Made by a program: the position numbers and the translations under genes. From NCBI GenBank assembly GCA_945874115.1, contig CAMCFD010000032.1, forward strand, positions 1-15,352: DNA of 15,352 nucleotides, read 5' to 3'. The notes beneath the pieces were generated by a model that was given only the letters and a program-made list of their open reading frames with translations, made no database searches and was not told the DNA's origin. How positions within the stretch are numbered: the first letter of the stretch is position 1; each line of letters starts with the position of its first letter. Shown one piece after another: positions 8,401 to 14,713 of this stretch. Source of the DNA: Rickettsia typhi (GTDB taxonomy: Bacteria; Pseudomonadota; Alphaproteobacteria; Rickettsiales; UBA1997).

Positions 8401-8601
8401 AGTCCTGATTTTTTTGACGAGGAAGATATTGATTTGGTATTTAAGATGAAACAAGCTCGACAAGAGGGAGTTCCGCTATTTCATAGAGCTAATGAAATGA
8501 AGGCTCAAATGCATGAAGTTCCGACAAATGTCGCATTTAAGCACTCGGCGGCGGCTTTGTATGAACGTAGCACTGGCCAAGCATTTGGCCAAGCATTATA
8601 G
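5416..8601 (+). CDS. ppc: Divergent phosphoenolpyruvate carboxylase homologue
   Basis: Related to PEP carboxylase, which makes oxaloacetate from PEP and bicarbonate to refill the TCA cycle. The 1061 aa exceed the usual bacterial 880-960. Regions aligned by eye to the E. coli enzyme: LTAHPTN (H146, equivalent to H138), PLAESKEDL (E462, matching E506), MIAKSDAQRRSG (496-507; D501 matches D543), NGGGNALQRGGG (545-556; R553 matches R587), LTTQGQQNG, SSRPSVRA (R747) and QRAIGTEKL (R775). Departures: the lysine equivalent to K546 is R504, and the HGRGG motif reads NGGGN (H579 to N545, R581 to G547). The C-terminus reads RSTG plus seven residues instead of ending RNTG. The frame is intact with no internal stop. 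Arg codons are often AGA, unlike the mostly CGC argG. I am confident of the family; whether it is still a normal carboxylase is uncertain. Confidence 0.85.
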   Translation: MPSRLISQIAVISDIFVEKYTQELRGSSKIVADKVEKIFAWQKNPQDVTFEEFLRAEFEIESEEIDFKDLRNPNLIATLDHYAKINDVLKKLRVIANQQYATEELPNLTADSLEYVLRNFKDREASPQDVQKCLDQARFTPVLTAHPTNPTSVEYTKVAMELAEAFADGKWDLFGKKLKEVFKVEMSGEKKTQAQEVEELLLYFRGIYDGLPLQYETMQKSVDKFYPSLKLPQNMTQVAIWGPGDGDGNPNSTEASLRSCVQEFGKAIKEKYQQDLKKIGIDVDMKHFKDVEGFLGYLQGYKKSANEERDFAMVKKLDALITKVHTFGFHYAKIDMRHEANDIMNATKQLVKYGFKTFYPQREIPDLENKENLEILLRDENIMAVIQNLDYKKCNFEPKHDELTKRLFGRFQVVAQNPDFFRQVIIAEFKDPVQIAATSFLLRATGNKFGEKGALPITPLAESKEDLEKLPDDICASFDDKEYFEHIRQTKQVFFMIAKSDAQRRSGPGVHYAQKYTIVESLEAIFTDLIEKGENPSLYDVVPYNGGGNALQRGGGRITEVNAIYGRYALAAVNRLREKYANRPEIVVQIDKIIIKAPFLTTQGQQNGILYGAPEVAAATCEAFTSQAVHAAAKFAGLIPDNEIDAKITKEQVLDIITRFDISHFPARLQALIANEASTVQDLLGNPELRDFYKAAVEDLLHELSEVAVDHYVDHIGTETMKEMTPVVALMTKGPWLFTVNNNLSSRPSVRAVAESQGETIGGAQGAKKSLLQQRAIGTEKLCAHSGTNILTWFGWSKAIEAIKTEGFDPHAIYASSKTFRDSMRSAATSIAMTNWDKAWQTLLGQEMPDSAHVHYFEALQASYKEKMEQGRQEEISDEESLCFLKGEAERTARLIYQAITGKEPARDFQLLEKFTILQEEIDLRKENTVFGDELEGLMNALANKFPRESFDRELKKLVQEVYCATETSSTAPIGAINTITRHKELAASEKDEIISPDFFDEEDIDLVFKMKQARQEGVPLFHRANEMKAQMHEVPTNVAFKHSAAALYERSTGQAFGQAL
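8574..8597 (+). repeat. Perfect 12-bp tandem duplication at the 3' end of ppc
   Basis: TGGCCAAGCATT occurs twice head to tail (8574-8585 and 8586-8597), immediately before the final ATAG. It keeps frame and encodes GQAF then GQAL, so it lengthens the C-terminus by four residues. The perfect identity suggests a recent slippage event. Confidence 0.95.
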
Positions 8602-8609
8602 TATTTTTC

Positions 8610-8637
8610 TTGACAAATATGAGAAATATGGTATAAT
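8610..8637 (+). promoter_or_regulatory. Consensus sigma-70 promoter for argG
   Basis: TTGACA (8610-8615) and TATAAT (8632-8637) are both perfect hexamers, with a 16-base spacer. The -35 begins 8 bases after the ppc stop. The predicted start at about 8644 leaves a leader near 80 bases before the argG ATG at 8725. It suggests strong transcription of argG independent of ppc. Confidence 0.8.
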
Positions 8638-8663
8638 TTTTGCATATTTTTATTGCGTGGGTG

Positions 8664-8701
8664 ATTTGCGGATTGCCTCGCAAATTTGCGTTGAAAAACG
8701 C
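8664..8701 (+). promoter_or_regulatory. Two adjacent stem-loops in the argG leader
   Basis: Stem 1: ATTTGCG (8664-8670) with CGCAAAT (8679-8685), 7 bp and an 8-base loop. Stem 2: GCGTT (8688-8692) with AACGC (8697-8701), closing a GAAA loop of the GNRA type. CGCAAATTTGCG (8679-8690) is itself palindromic, so alternative pairings between the two stems are possible. No T-run follows, so neither is a simple terminator. A role in RNA stability or regulation is only inferred. Confidence 0.5.
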
Positions 8702-8724
8702 GCAAAAAACACAAATTTTCAAAA

Positions 8725-9936
8725 ATGACAAAAAACACAGTAAAAAAAGTCGTTCTAGCCTACTCTGGCGGGCTTGACACCTCGGTCATATTAAAATGGC
8801 TGCAAGAAGAATATAATTGCGAAGTTGTTACTTTTACCGCAGATTTAGGGCAGGGCGAAGAGCTTGAGCCAGCTCGCAAAAAGGCTGAAGCCATGGGCGT
8901 TAAAGAAATTTTCATCGAAGATTTGCGCGAAGAATTCGTCCGCGACTATGTGTTTCCAATGTTTCGCGCCAACACACTTTACGAAGGCGTTTACCTTTTA
9001 GGAACCTCAATCGCGCGCCCGCTAATCGCCAAAAAACAAATCGAAATCGCCAAAAAAGTCGGCGCTGACGCAGTTTCTCACGGCGCAACCGGAAAAGGCA
9101 ACGACCAAGTTCGCTTCGAGCTCGGATATTACGCCAACAAGCCCGACATCAAAGTCATCGCACCTTGGCGCGAATGGGATTTAAACTCACGCACCAAGTT
9201 GATTGCTTACGCCGAAAAGCACGGAATCCAGATCGCAAAAGACAAGCGCGGCGAATCGCCATATTCGGTCGACGCCAATTTGCTTCACACTTCAAGTGAA
9301 GGGAAAGTTTTGGAAGACCCAGCTCAAGCGGCTCCAGAATATGTTTATCAACGCACGGTTTCGCCTGAAAATGCGCCAGATAAAGCCGAAATAATCGAAG
9401 TTTCGTTTAAAAATGGCGATGCTTGTGCGATTAACGGCGAAAAAATGTCACCTGCAACCTTGCTTACAAAATTAAACGAACTTGGTGGACGCAATGGAAT
9501 AGGGCGCCTAGACCTTGTTGAAAACAGATTTGTCGGAATGAAATCGCGCGGCGTTTATGAAACTCCGGGTGGAACAATCTTATTGACTGCTCACCGCGCA
9601 ATCGAATCAATCACTCTTGACCGCGAAGCTGCGCATTTAAAAGACGAATTAATGCCAAAATATGCCAGCTTAATTTATAACGGATTTTGGTTTTCGCCAG
9701 AGCGCGAAATGTTGCAAGCTTTAATCGACAAATCGCAAGAAAATGTCGAAGGCGATGTGACGCTAAAACTTTACAAAGGTTCTGTGAGTGTAGTTGGGCG
9801 CAAATCGCCGAAAAGCCTTTATTCAGAAGCTCACGTGACTTTTGAAGAAGACACCGTTTATGACCAAAAAGATGCTGCTGGCTTTATCAAATTAAATGCG
9901 CTAAGACTTCGCATTGGCGCTAGAATGAAAAAATAA
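8725..9936 (+). CDS. argG: Argininosuccinate synthase
   Basis: Condenses citrulline and aspartate with ATP to argininosuccinate, the penultimate step of arginine synthesis, in the cytoplasm. The 403 residues match the family length. Seen: the N-type ATP pyrophosphatase P-loop AYSGGLDTS (12-20), TADLGQGEE (38-46), the citrulline-binding region with [15 protein letters not shown] (90-104), [14 protein letters not shown] (119-132), [22 protein letters not shown], and GVYETPGGT near the tetramerisation domain. The start is unambiguous because the SGGLD strand begins within the first residues. No Shine-Dalgarno is visible before it (AATTTTCAAAA precedes the ATG). It has its own consensus promoter and a candidate terminator. 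Arginine codons are nearly all CGC, whereas the preceding ppc often uses AGA. Confidence 0.97.
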   Translation: MTKNTVKKVVLAYSGGLDTSVILKWLQEEYNCEVVTFTADLGQGEELEPARKKAEAMGVKEIFIEDLREEFVRDYVFPMFRANTLYEGVYLLGTSIARPLIAKKQIEIAKKVGADAVSHGATGKGNDQVRFELGYYANKPDIKVIAPWREWDLNSRTKLIAYAEKHGIQIAKDKRGESPYSVDANLLHTSSEGKVLEDPAQAAPEYVYQRTVSPENAPDKAEIIEVSFKNGDACAINGEKMSPATLLTKLNELGGRNGIGRLDLVENRFVGMKSRGVYETPGGTILLTAHRAIESITLDREAAHLKDELMPKYASLIYNGFWFSPEREMLQALIDKSQENVEGDVTLKLYKGSVSVVGRKSPKSLYSEAHVTFEEDTVYDQKDAAGFIKLNALRLRIGARMKK

Positions 9937-9949
9937 GTTCATGAAATCG

Positions 9950-9980
9950 GAGCGTGCAAATTTTTGGCGCTCTATTTTTC
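9950..9980 (+). terminator. Candidate rho-independent terminator of argG
   Basis: GAGCG (9950-9954) pairs with CGCTC (9968-9972) around a 13-base loop and is followed by TATTTTTCT. It lies 13 bases after the argG stop. The 5-bp stem is short and the loop long for a strong terminator, but position and T-run fit. Confidence 0.6.
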
Positions 9981-9992
9981 TAAAATCACGAC

Positions 9993-10017
9993 TTAAGATT
10001 AGGCAATATCATCTTAA
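9993..10017. repeat. Stem-loop joined to dispersed repeat copy A
   Basis: TTAAGAT (9993-9999) and ATCTTAA (10011-10017) form a perfect 7-bp stem with an 11-base loop. Its last two bases are the first two of the dispersed repeat that follows. This parallels copy B, where a different stem-loop (14637-14653) shares bases with the same repeat edge. Confidence 0.55.
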
Positions 10018-10125
10018 CTTCAAAATCACCATTTTAGGATAAAATTTCACAGAAAAGACGCTCTTATCAAGATATTTTAATATTTTAGACCGAGAATATG
10101 AATGTGAAGCGCTGATTTCGAAGTT
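10016..10125. repeat. Dispersed palindromic repeat, copy A
   Basis: The left edge (10016-10038, beginning AACTTCAAAATCA and ending TTTTAGG) matches 14647-14669 at 22 of 23 bases. The right part, ATATTTTAGA to CGCTGATTT (about 10080-10118), resembles 14674-14713 with one indel and several substitutions. The ends are inverted: the left AACTTCAAAATCACC pairs with the right end, whose complement starts AACTTCGAAATCAGC (13 of 15). Copy A is about 40 bases longer in the middle than copy B. This stretch, argG stop to lptE stop (9937-10240), holds no gene. Confidence 0.7.
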
Positions 10126-10137
10126 AATTTTTATATA

Positions 10138-10165
10138 TTGACAAGAAGCGAGGAGGGCTTAAAAT
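10138..10165 (+). promoter_or_regulatory. Orphan sigma-70-like promoter pointing into the 3' end of lptE
   Basis: TTGACA (10138-10143) is perfect and TAAAAT (10160-10165) matches five of six, with a 16-base spacer, the same as at the argG promoter. It reads toward the convergent lptE gene, so any transcript would be a short intergenic or antisense RNA. The spacer holds AGGAGG (10151-10156), but no usable start codon follows: ATG at about 10184 is followed at once by AAA TAA. Confidence 0.45.
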
Positions 10166-10240
10166 ACACTTTTTACACGAATGAAATAAATCCTTCTCTC
10201 TTAATTTCTCCAAAAAATCAAGCACTGAAGTCTCAAAAAT

Positions 10241-10816
10241 TTATCTCGCGCTCGCTTTCGAAGATTTAGTTTTTGAGCGAGACTCAGGGTTAGGATTATC
10301 CTTTTCGTCTTTTTCTTTTTTTAGTTCAATGATGTCATTAACCAATAAGTTTCTTATATTTTGCGCCAAAACCTTCACTAAATTTGATTTAGTATATTCC
10401 TCAGCGGTGTGTGTTCCATAGCGATTTAACTGAACGTCATAGTTATCACTTGCCGAAGTAAAACCTTTCGCAAGCAATTCGCCGGTTTTTAGGTCGAAAA
10501 ATTTATAAGTTAAGTTTAGTGTGATTTTATTTCGCCCAGAAGCACCAGTCGAAGTTAAGAAAGTTGAGCCAATAGATTCGGCTAAAGTTAAAACAACGAA
10601 ATATTTCGGTTCAGCTTTTATAGAGTTTGGATTGAATAAATCGTAAAGAGAATTGCGTAATTCTTGAGTTAGGCGACCCTCATTTTTTTGAATTTTAATC
10701 GAAGCTAATTCTTGTTCATACGAAATATCTGATTTGCTTTCGCGATAAATAACTTGAAATCCACAAGAAGAAATGACGAGCAAAAGAGAAAATATTTTTA
10801 CGAAATTTTTTATCAT
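10241..10816 (-). CDS. lptE: LPS-assembly lipoprotein LptE
   Basis: Outer-membrane lipoprotein that plugs and helps assemble the LptD barrel delivering lipopolysaccharide to the cell surface. The 191-aa protein has a lipoprotein signal peptide: basic MIKNFVK, hydrophobic IFSLLLVI, then lipobox ISSC with the lipidated cysteine at 18, followed by GFQVIY as in typical LptE proteins. The mature part alternates beta strands (FVVLTLAES, KITLNLTYKFFDLKTGELLAKG) and contains an LNRYGTHTAEEYTKSNL segment, then a helix (LVKVLAQNIRNLLVNDI) and a lysine/serine-rich disordered tail of about 25 residues. Sequence similarity in this family is low, so the call rests on the lipobox context, size and domain pattern. 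It lies 39 bases after pyrG, with a candidate terminator between. No Shine-Dalgarno is visible. Confidence 0.82.
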   Translation of the reverse strand: MIKNFVKIFSLLLVISSCGFQVIYRESKSDISYEQELASIKIQKNEGRLTQELRNSLYDLFNPNSIKAEPKYFVVLTLAESIGSTFLTSTGASGRNKITLNLTYKFFDLKTGELLAKGFTSASDNYDVQLNRYGTHTAEEYTKSNLVKVLAQNIRNLLVNDIIELKKEKDEKDNPNPESRSKTKSSKASAR

Positions 10817-10838
10817 AATTGCAAATTTTAGAGAAAAT

Positions 10839-10885
10839 AAAAAACGCGAAAAAAATTAACTTTTTTTATTTTTCAGCGCGTTTTT
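10839..10885 (-). terminator. Candidate terminator overlapping the pyrG stop codon
   Basis: On the minus strand AAAAACGCG (10885-10877) pairs with CGCGTTTTT (10848-10840), continuing as TTTTTTATTTT. Inside, AAAAAAA and TTTTTTT form a second stem flanking the pyrG TAA. An asymmetric 9-base bulge separates the two stems. The U-rich 3' arm fits partial termination before lptE. The first arm lies within the last codons of pyrG. Confidence 0.5.
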
Positions 10886-12523
10886 AACGAATTCTACAAA
10901 AACCGGATGTGGCTCAAACGGCTTAGATTTAAGCTCTGGGTGAAATTGAACACCAATAAAAAATGGATGATTTTTCATTTCAATAATTTCAGGCAATTGA
11001 CCGTCGGGTGAAATTCCCGAAAAAATCATATTCTTGTCTTCGAATTGTTTGCGATAATTTATGTTCACCTCATAACGATGACGATGTCTTTCTGAAATTT
11101 CACTTTTGCCATAAATTTTTGCCGCGAGTGAATTTGGTTTTATCTTGCATTCATAGGCGCCAAGTCGCATTGTTCCACCAAGATTTTTTTCGTCGCCTTT
11201 TACTTTATTATTTTTTGCGTCAAGCCATTCATTCATTAATCCGATAACAAAAGTACCCTTTTTGGCAATTTCGCTCGACGTTGCATCTTTGATTTTCAAG
11301 ACATTGCGCGCAAATTCAATTACGGCCATTTGCATACCAAAACAAATCCCGAAAAACGGAATTTGTTTTTCGCGCGCAAATTTTATCATTTCGATTTTTC
11401 CTTCACAGCCATCTTCGCCAAATCCACCCGGAACAAGAATCGCATTAACATTATGCAATTTTTCCAAAGTTTGTGCGTCAATTTTTCTGGCGTTAATCCA
11501 AACAATATTTGCTTTAATCTTTAGTGAAAAAGAAGCGTGATCGATCGCCTCAAGCAATGATTTATAAGAGTCGCGATAATCGATATATTTTCCGACAATG
11601 GCAATATTAACTTCATCTTTCGGATTTTCTATCGCATCTTTAATTTTAATCCATTTCGTCAATTCTGGTTTTGTCTTGTAATCAAGGCCAAAAAATTTCA
11701 ATAATTCTGTGTCAAAACCATTTTTGTGATAAACCAGCGGAACTTCATAAATATTTCCGACATTTGGTGCCGCAATCACGCGATTTAGCGGAACCGAGCA
11801 CATTTTGGCGATTTTTTCAAGTTGCGATTTATCGATAGCTCTTTCAGCGCGGCATAATAAAACCGTAGGCTGAATGCCGATTGATCTTAATTCTTTAACT
11901 GAATGTTGTGTTGGTTTTGTCTTAATTTCGTTCGCACTTTCAATGTATGGAAGAAGCGTCAGGTGAAGAAATGCGCATCTTTTTCGGTTTAAATCATCGT
12001 CAGTCATTTCATAATCAAGCTGGCGAATTGCTTCGAAAAAGGGCAGGGCTTCAATGTCACCAACGGTTCCACCAATTTCGCAAAGCGTGAAATCGACGCC
12101 ATCAATGTCGTTTAAAATGAATTCTTTAATCAAGTCAGTAACGTGTGGAATCACTTGTACCGTGCCTCCAAGATAATCTCCGCGTCTTTCTTTCGATAAA
12201 AGTTTTTGATAAATTTGACCAGCGGTAACGTTGTCAGATTTTTTAGCATTGACGCCCGTAAAGCGTTCATAATGGCCTAAGTCAAGGTCGGTTTCTGCAC
12301 CATCTTCGGTGACAAAAACTTCGCCATGTTGAGTTGGACTCATTGTGCCTGGGTCAAGATTTAAATAAGGATCAAGTTTTCTTAAACGCACAGAATATCC
12401 TCGCGCCTGAAGCAAACTCGCAAGAGCGGCCGAAGCTAAGCCTTTTCCAAGCGAAGAAACTACTCCACCAGTAATAAAAATAAATTTAGTTTTTTTCGAA
12501 AATTTTGAATTATTTTTATCCAT
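10856..12523 (-). CDS. pyrG: CTP synthase
   Basis: Converts UTP to CTP with ATP and glutamine-derived ammonia in the cytoplasm. The 555 residues are close to the bacterial norm of about 545. The synthetase domain opens with [12 protein letters not shown] (17-28, the P-loop-like motif) and contains [19 protein letters not shown] and [11 protein letters not shown]. The C-terminal class I glutamine amidotransferase domain has VPGGFGEDG, the nucleophile C394 in GICFGMQ, and the catalytic H528 and E530 in FHPEL. All catalytic residues expected for the family are present. A weak AGG lies five bases before the ATG, one of the few ribosome-site hints here. It sits 39 bases downstream of the flavin oxidoreductase gene and 39 upstream of lptE. 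The start is fixed by the conserved N-terminus. Confidence 0.97.
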   Translation of the reverse strand: MDKNNSKFSKKTKFIFITGGVVSSLGKGLASAALASLLQARGYSVRLRKLDPYLNLDPGTMSPTQHGEVFVTEDGAETDLDLGHYERFTGVNAKKSDNVTAGQIYQKLLSKERRGDYLGGTVQVIPHVTDLIKEFILNDIDGVDFTLCEIGGTVGDIEALPFFEAIRQLDYEMTDDDLNRKRCAFLHLTLLPYIESANEIKTKPTQHSVKELRSIGIQPTVLLCRAERAIDKSQLEKIAKMCSVPLNRVIAAPNVGNIYEVPLVYHKNGFDTELLKFFGLDYKTKPELTKWIKIKDAIENPKDEVNIAIVGKYIDYRDSYKSLLEAIDHASFSLKIKANIVWINARKIDAQTLEKLHNVNAILVPGGFGEDGCEGKIEMIKFAREKQIPFFGICFGMQMAVIEFARNVLKIKDATSSEIAKKGTFVIGLMNEWLDAKNNKVKGDEKNLGGTMRLGAYECKIKPNSLAAKIYGKSEISERHRHRYEVNINYRKQFEDKNMIFSGISPDGQLPEIIEMKNHPFFIGVQFHPELKSKPFEPHPVFVEFVKNALKNKKS

Positions 12524-12562
12524 TTACCTATTTTTAATTATAATTTTATGTTTACAAAAAAA

Positions 12563-13984
12563 CTATTTTCCTTCCATAATGCGCTTCACCAGTTGATCGA
12601 TGGTTGGCACGAAACCGTTGTCATAATATGAATCGGTTGCGAAACGATAAGCGCTGTGTCCTGCGAACATGAGCTGATTTTCAATGTCAATTCCTTGACG
12701 AACTTCTTGCAATGTTTTTTGGATACAGAAGCTGCGCGGATCGGCCTTTTTATCGGTCGAATAATGCATTTCTTCTTTGTCAGACCAATTACTGAAGCGG
12801 CACTGACTTAAACAGCCCATGCAATTTATTTGGTCGGTGACAATTTGCATTGCTTTTGATTTGTCGACAAACATCAAAGTCTCGTCCGGAGTTTTCATTC
12901 CTTCGGTAAATCCCGCATTGTTCCAAGCATCAACGCTTGGCTTGTCTTGTGGCTTAATGTAAACAAAGCGACCGCGACTTCCGAATGGAATTTGCGCGCT
13001 AAATGTTTCGTCGGCCTTCGCACGATATTCAACTTGTCTGATTTCGCGACCTTTTAGTTCTTGAATAAATGCATTTTCAATCGCTGACGAATAAAACCCA
13101 GTCGGACTAAAGCGATTTAAATAAACATCACCTTTTTTCAAGGTCAATAATTTTTGCTTCCATTGCTCAGGAACTGGATATTCTTTGGTCAAAATCGGTC
13201 TTGTGCCAAATTGAAACACGATTGGTCCAATTTCAGGATTATCAAGCCAATGTTCGAATTCTGAAATATTCCAAACGCCGCCAGCCATTATAATTGGCAC
13301 GTTCTCAAGGCCAATTTCATTCATAAACTTGCGAATTTCAGCAACGCGCGGATATGGATCTTGAAACTCATCAGGACTTTCAGCGTTTGACAAGCCATTG
13401 TGGCCACCAGCGCGCCAAGGACATTCATAAACTACGCCACCAAGCAAATCTTTAGCTTTGTGATAACTTCTCTTCCAAAGCGCTCTAAATGCGCGCATTG
13501 ACGACACAATTGGATAATAATAAACGTTATATTTTTCAGCTATTTCTGATAAGCGATAAGGCATTCCCGCGCCGCAAGTAACACCGTGAATCAGGCCTTT
13601 TGCGCCTTCTAAAACACCGTGTAAAACTTTTTCAGCGCCGCCCATTTCCCACAACACGTTAATGTGGATTCGGCCGTTATTTTGTGCGATGTCATGAGCA
13701 ATTTTAGCTTGAGAAATCCCGCCCTTAATGCTATATTCGACGAGTTCTTCGTGTTTTTCGCGACGAGTATTTGTCTTGTAAGTCAGGGGAATTACATTGC
13801 CGTTTGCATCAACTAAATCGGCATTTACGCCAGAAAATGTACCTACAGCTCCGGCTCTAGCGAAATGTCCCGCAGTCACACCAGTAGTGACGCCAACTCC
13901 TTTTCCGCCTTCGACAATTGGCAAACATTCTTTGCCAGAAATCATTACGGTTTTAATCTTGTCTACCAAGCTTATTTTTTGCAT
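12563..13984 (-). CDS. Nitronate-monooxygenase-like flavin oxidoreductase with C-terminal cysteine cluster
   Basis: Predicted FMN-binding TIM-barrel oxidoreductase of the nitronate monooxygenase (2-nitropropane dioxygenase) family; the substrate is unknown. From the ATG at 13984 it is 473 aa, long for the family (about 320-360). Seen: IVEGGKGVGVTTG at the N-terminal barrel strand, HGVTCGAGMPYRL, ECPWRAGGHNG with the histidine found near the flavin in this family, IIMAGGVWN and FQFGTRPILTKE, which resemble the phosphate-binding strands. The extra C-terminal region carries C388-x2-C391-x3-C395 (CMGCLSQC) and C420, a possible metal or Fe-S site, which I infer only from spacing. A TTG start at 14041 would add 19 residues (MAKSELQFGC and on). 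I prefer the ATG, but the TTG frame opens one codon after a stop and cannot be excluded. pyrG follows after 39 bases. Confidence 0.8.
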   Translation of the reverse strand: MQKISLVDKIKTVMISGKECLPIVEGGKGVGVTTGVTAGHFARAGAVGTFSGVNADLVDANGNVIPLTYKTNTRREKHEELVEYSIKGGISQAKIAHDIAQNNGRIHINVLWEMGGAEKVLHGVLEGAKGLIHGVTCGAGMPYRLSEIAEKYNVYYYPIVSSMRAFRALWKRSYHKAKDLLGGVVYECPWRAGGHNGLSNAESPDEFQDPYPRVAEIRKFMNEIGLENVPIIMAGGVWNISEFEHWLDNPEIGPIVFQFGTRPILTKEYPVPEQWKQKLLTLKKGDVYLNRFSPTGFYSSAIENAFIQELKGREIRQVEYRAKADETFSAQIPFGSRGRFVYIKPQDKPSVDAWNNAGFTEGMKTPDETLMFVDKSKAMQIVTDQINCMGCLSQCRFSNWSDKEEMHYSTDKKADPRSFCIQKTLQEVRQGIDIENQLMFAGHSAYRFATDSYYDNGFVPTIDQLVKRIMEGK

Positions 13985-14341
13985 AAATAATGGTTTGTTA
14001 AAAAAATCCCAACAACCAAATTGTAATTCACTTTTAGCCAAATGTCAACAAAATTAAGATGATTTTTGCTCAATATTTACAGTGATAAATTTTTAAAAAA
14101 AGTATTATTTAATAGGAAATACGCGGTTTTTGGCAGTTTAAACTTATCATTTTGCAAGATTTATCAAGAATTTTAATTTCTTTTTTAAAAAAACTGACTT
14201 TTGTAAAAAAATGCTGTTTTAAGTTCGGTGTGTTTTTATTTTTTAAAAAATAGAGATTTTAAAGATAATCTGTATTTTTTTGGGAATTTTTTAATTCGCA
14301 TATCGCTATATTTTTAAAATATTTCTTAGATTTGATATTTT

Positions 14342-14386
14342 TTTACGATCTTAATTTTCTAAATTTTTAAAATTGAGCATCGTAAA
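14342..14386. repeat. Long 17-bp hairpin
   Basis: TTTACGAT (14342-14349) pairs with ATCGTAAA (14379-14386). The stem continues as CTTAATTTT (14350-14358) with AAAATTGAG (14369-14377), with one bulged C (14378) and one G-T pair, closing a 10-base loop. No T-run follows on either strand, so it is not a simple terminator. It is the strongest fold in this spacer and differs in sequence from the neighbouring repeats. Confidence 0.65.
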
Positions 14387-14558
14387 CTTTGGCGAGATAA
14401 ATTTTAATTAATTAAAAATGATACCAAAATTTCGCGATATTTTTATGAGTCTAAATCGAGATATTTTGGATAAATTGAAGGCTAAAAAATTGGCTTCGCG
14501 GTGTTTTTATTAAATGAGAAGGTTTATATAAAGTGAGATTGCTAGGTAATCAATTTTA

Positions 14559-14629
14559 TTGCGACACTTTCAATTTGTCGTAAAATTCCGATAATAAAAA
14601 TCATATTGATTCGTGCTTGATTTTTATTA
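14559..14629. repeat. Two consecutive stem-loops downstream of aroC
   Basis: Stem 1: TTGCGACA (14559-14566) with TGTCGTAA (14576-14583), 8 bp including one G-T pair, 9-base loop. Stem 2: TAATAAAAATCA (14592-14603) with TGATTTTTATTA (14618-14629), 12 perfect base pairs and a 14-base loop. A third short stem, TGAAGTT/AACTTCA (14637-14643, 14647-14653), leads directly into repeat copy B. Confidence 0.6.
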
Positions 14630-14646
14630 GAAACGATGAAGTTTTT

Positions 14647-14713
14647 AACTTCAAAATCAGCATTTTAGGCGAAATATTTTAGAGCAAAAAGATGAAGGAT
14701 AAAACGCTGATTT
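14647..14713. repeat. Dispersed palindromic repeat, copy B
   Basis: The left edge matches copy A (10016-10038) at 22 of 23 bases. Inner ATATTTTAGA (about 14674-14683) and the right edge CGCTGATTT (14705-14713) are also shared. AAATCAGC (14654-14661) and GCTGATTT (14706-14713) are perfect inverted ends, so the 67-base copy can fold on itself. It lies 5 bases beyond the aroC stop codon. Both copies lie in the same orientation, each downstream of a minus-strand gene. Confidence 0.7.

Noticed and set aside
5416..8601. Frameshift or fusion to explain the great length of the PEP carboxylase
   Set aside because: Family motifs occur in the expected order through one uninterrupted frame. The extra length looks spread among insertions, including about 14 residues between the arginines at 747 and 775, with no added domain that I recognise.
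8505..8738. Short open frames across the ppc-argG junction on both strands
   Set aside because: They overlap the real genes and the promoter, have no recognisable domains, and read as shadows of ppc and the argG leader.
10151..10190. Small gene behind a perfect AGGAGG
   Set aside because: The nearest ATG (about 10184) is too far away and is followed at once by AAA TAA; no other start codon gives a usable frame.
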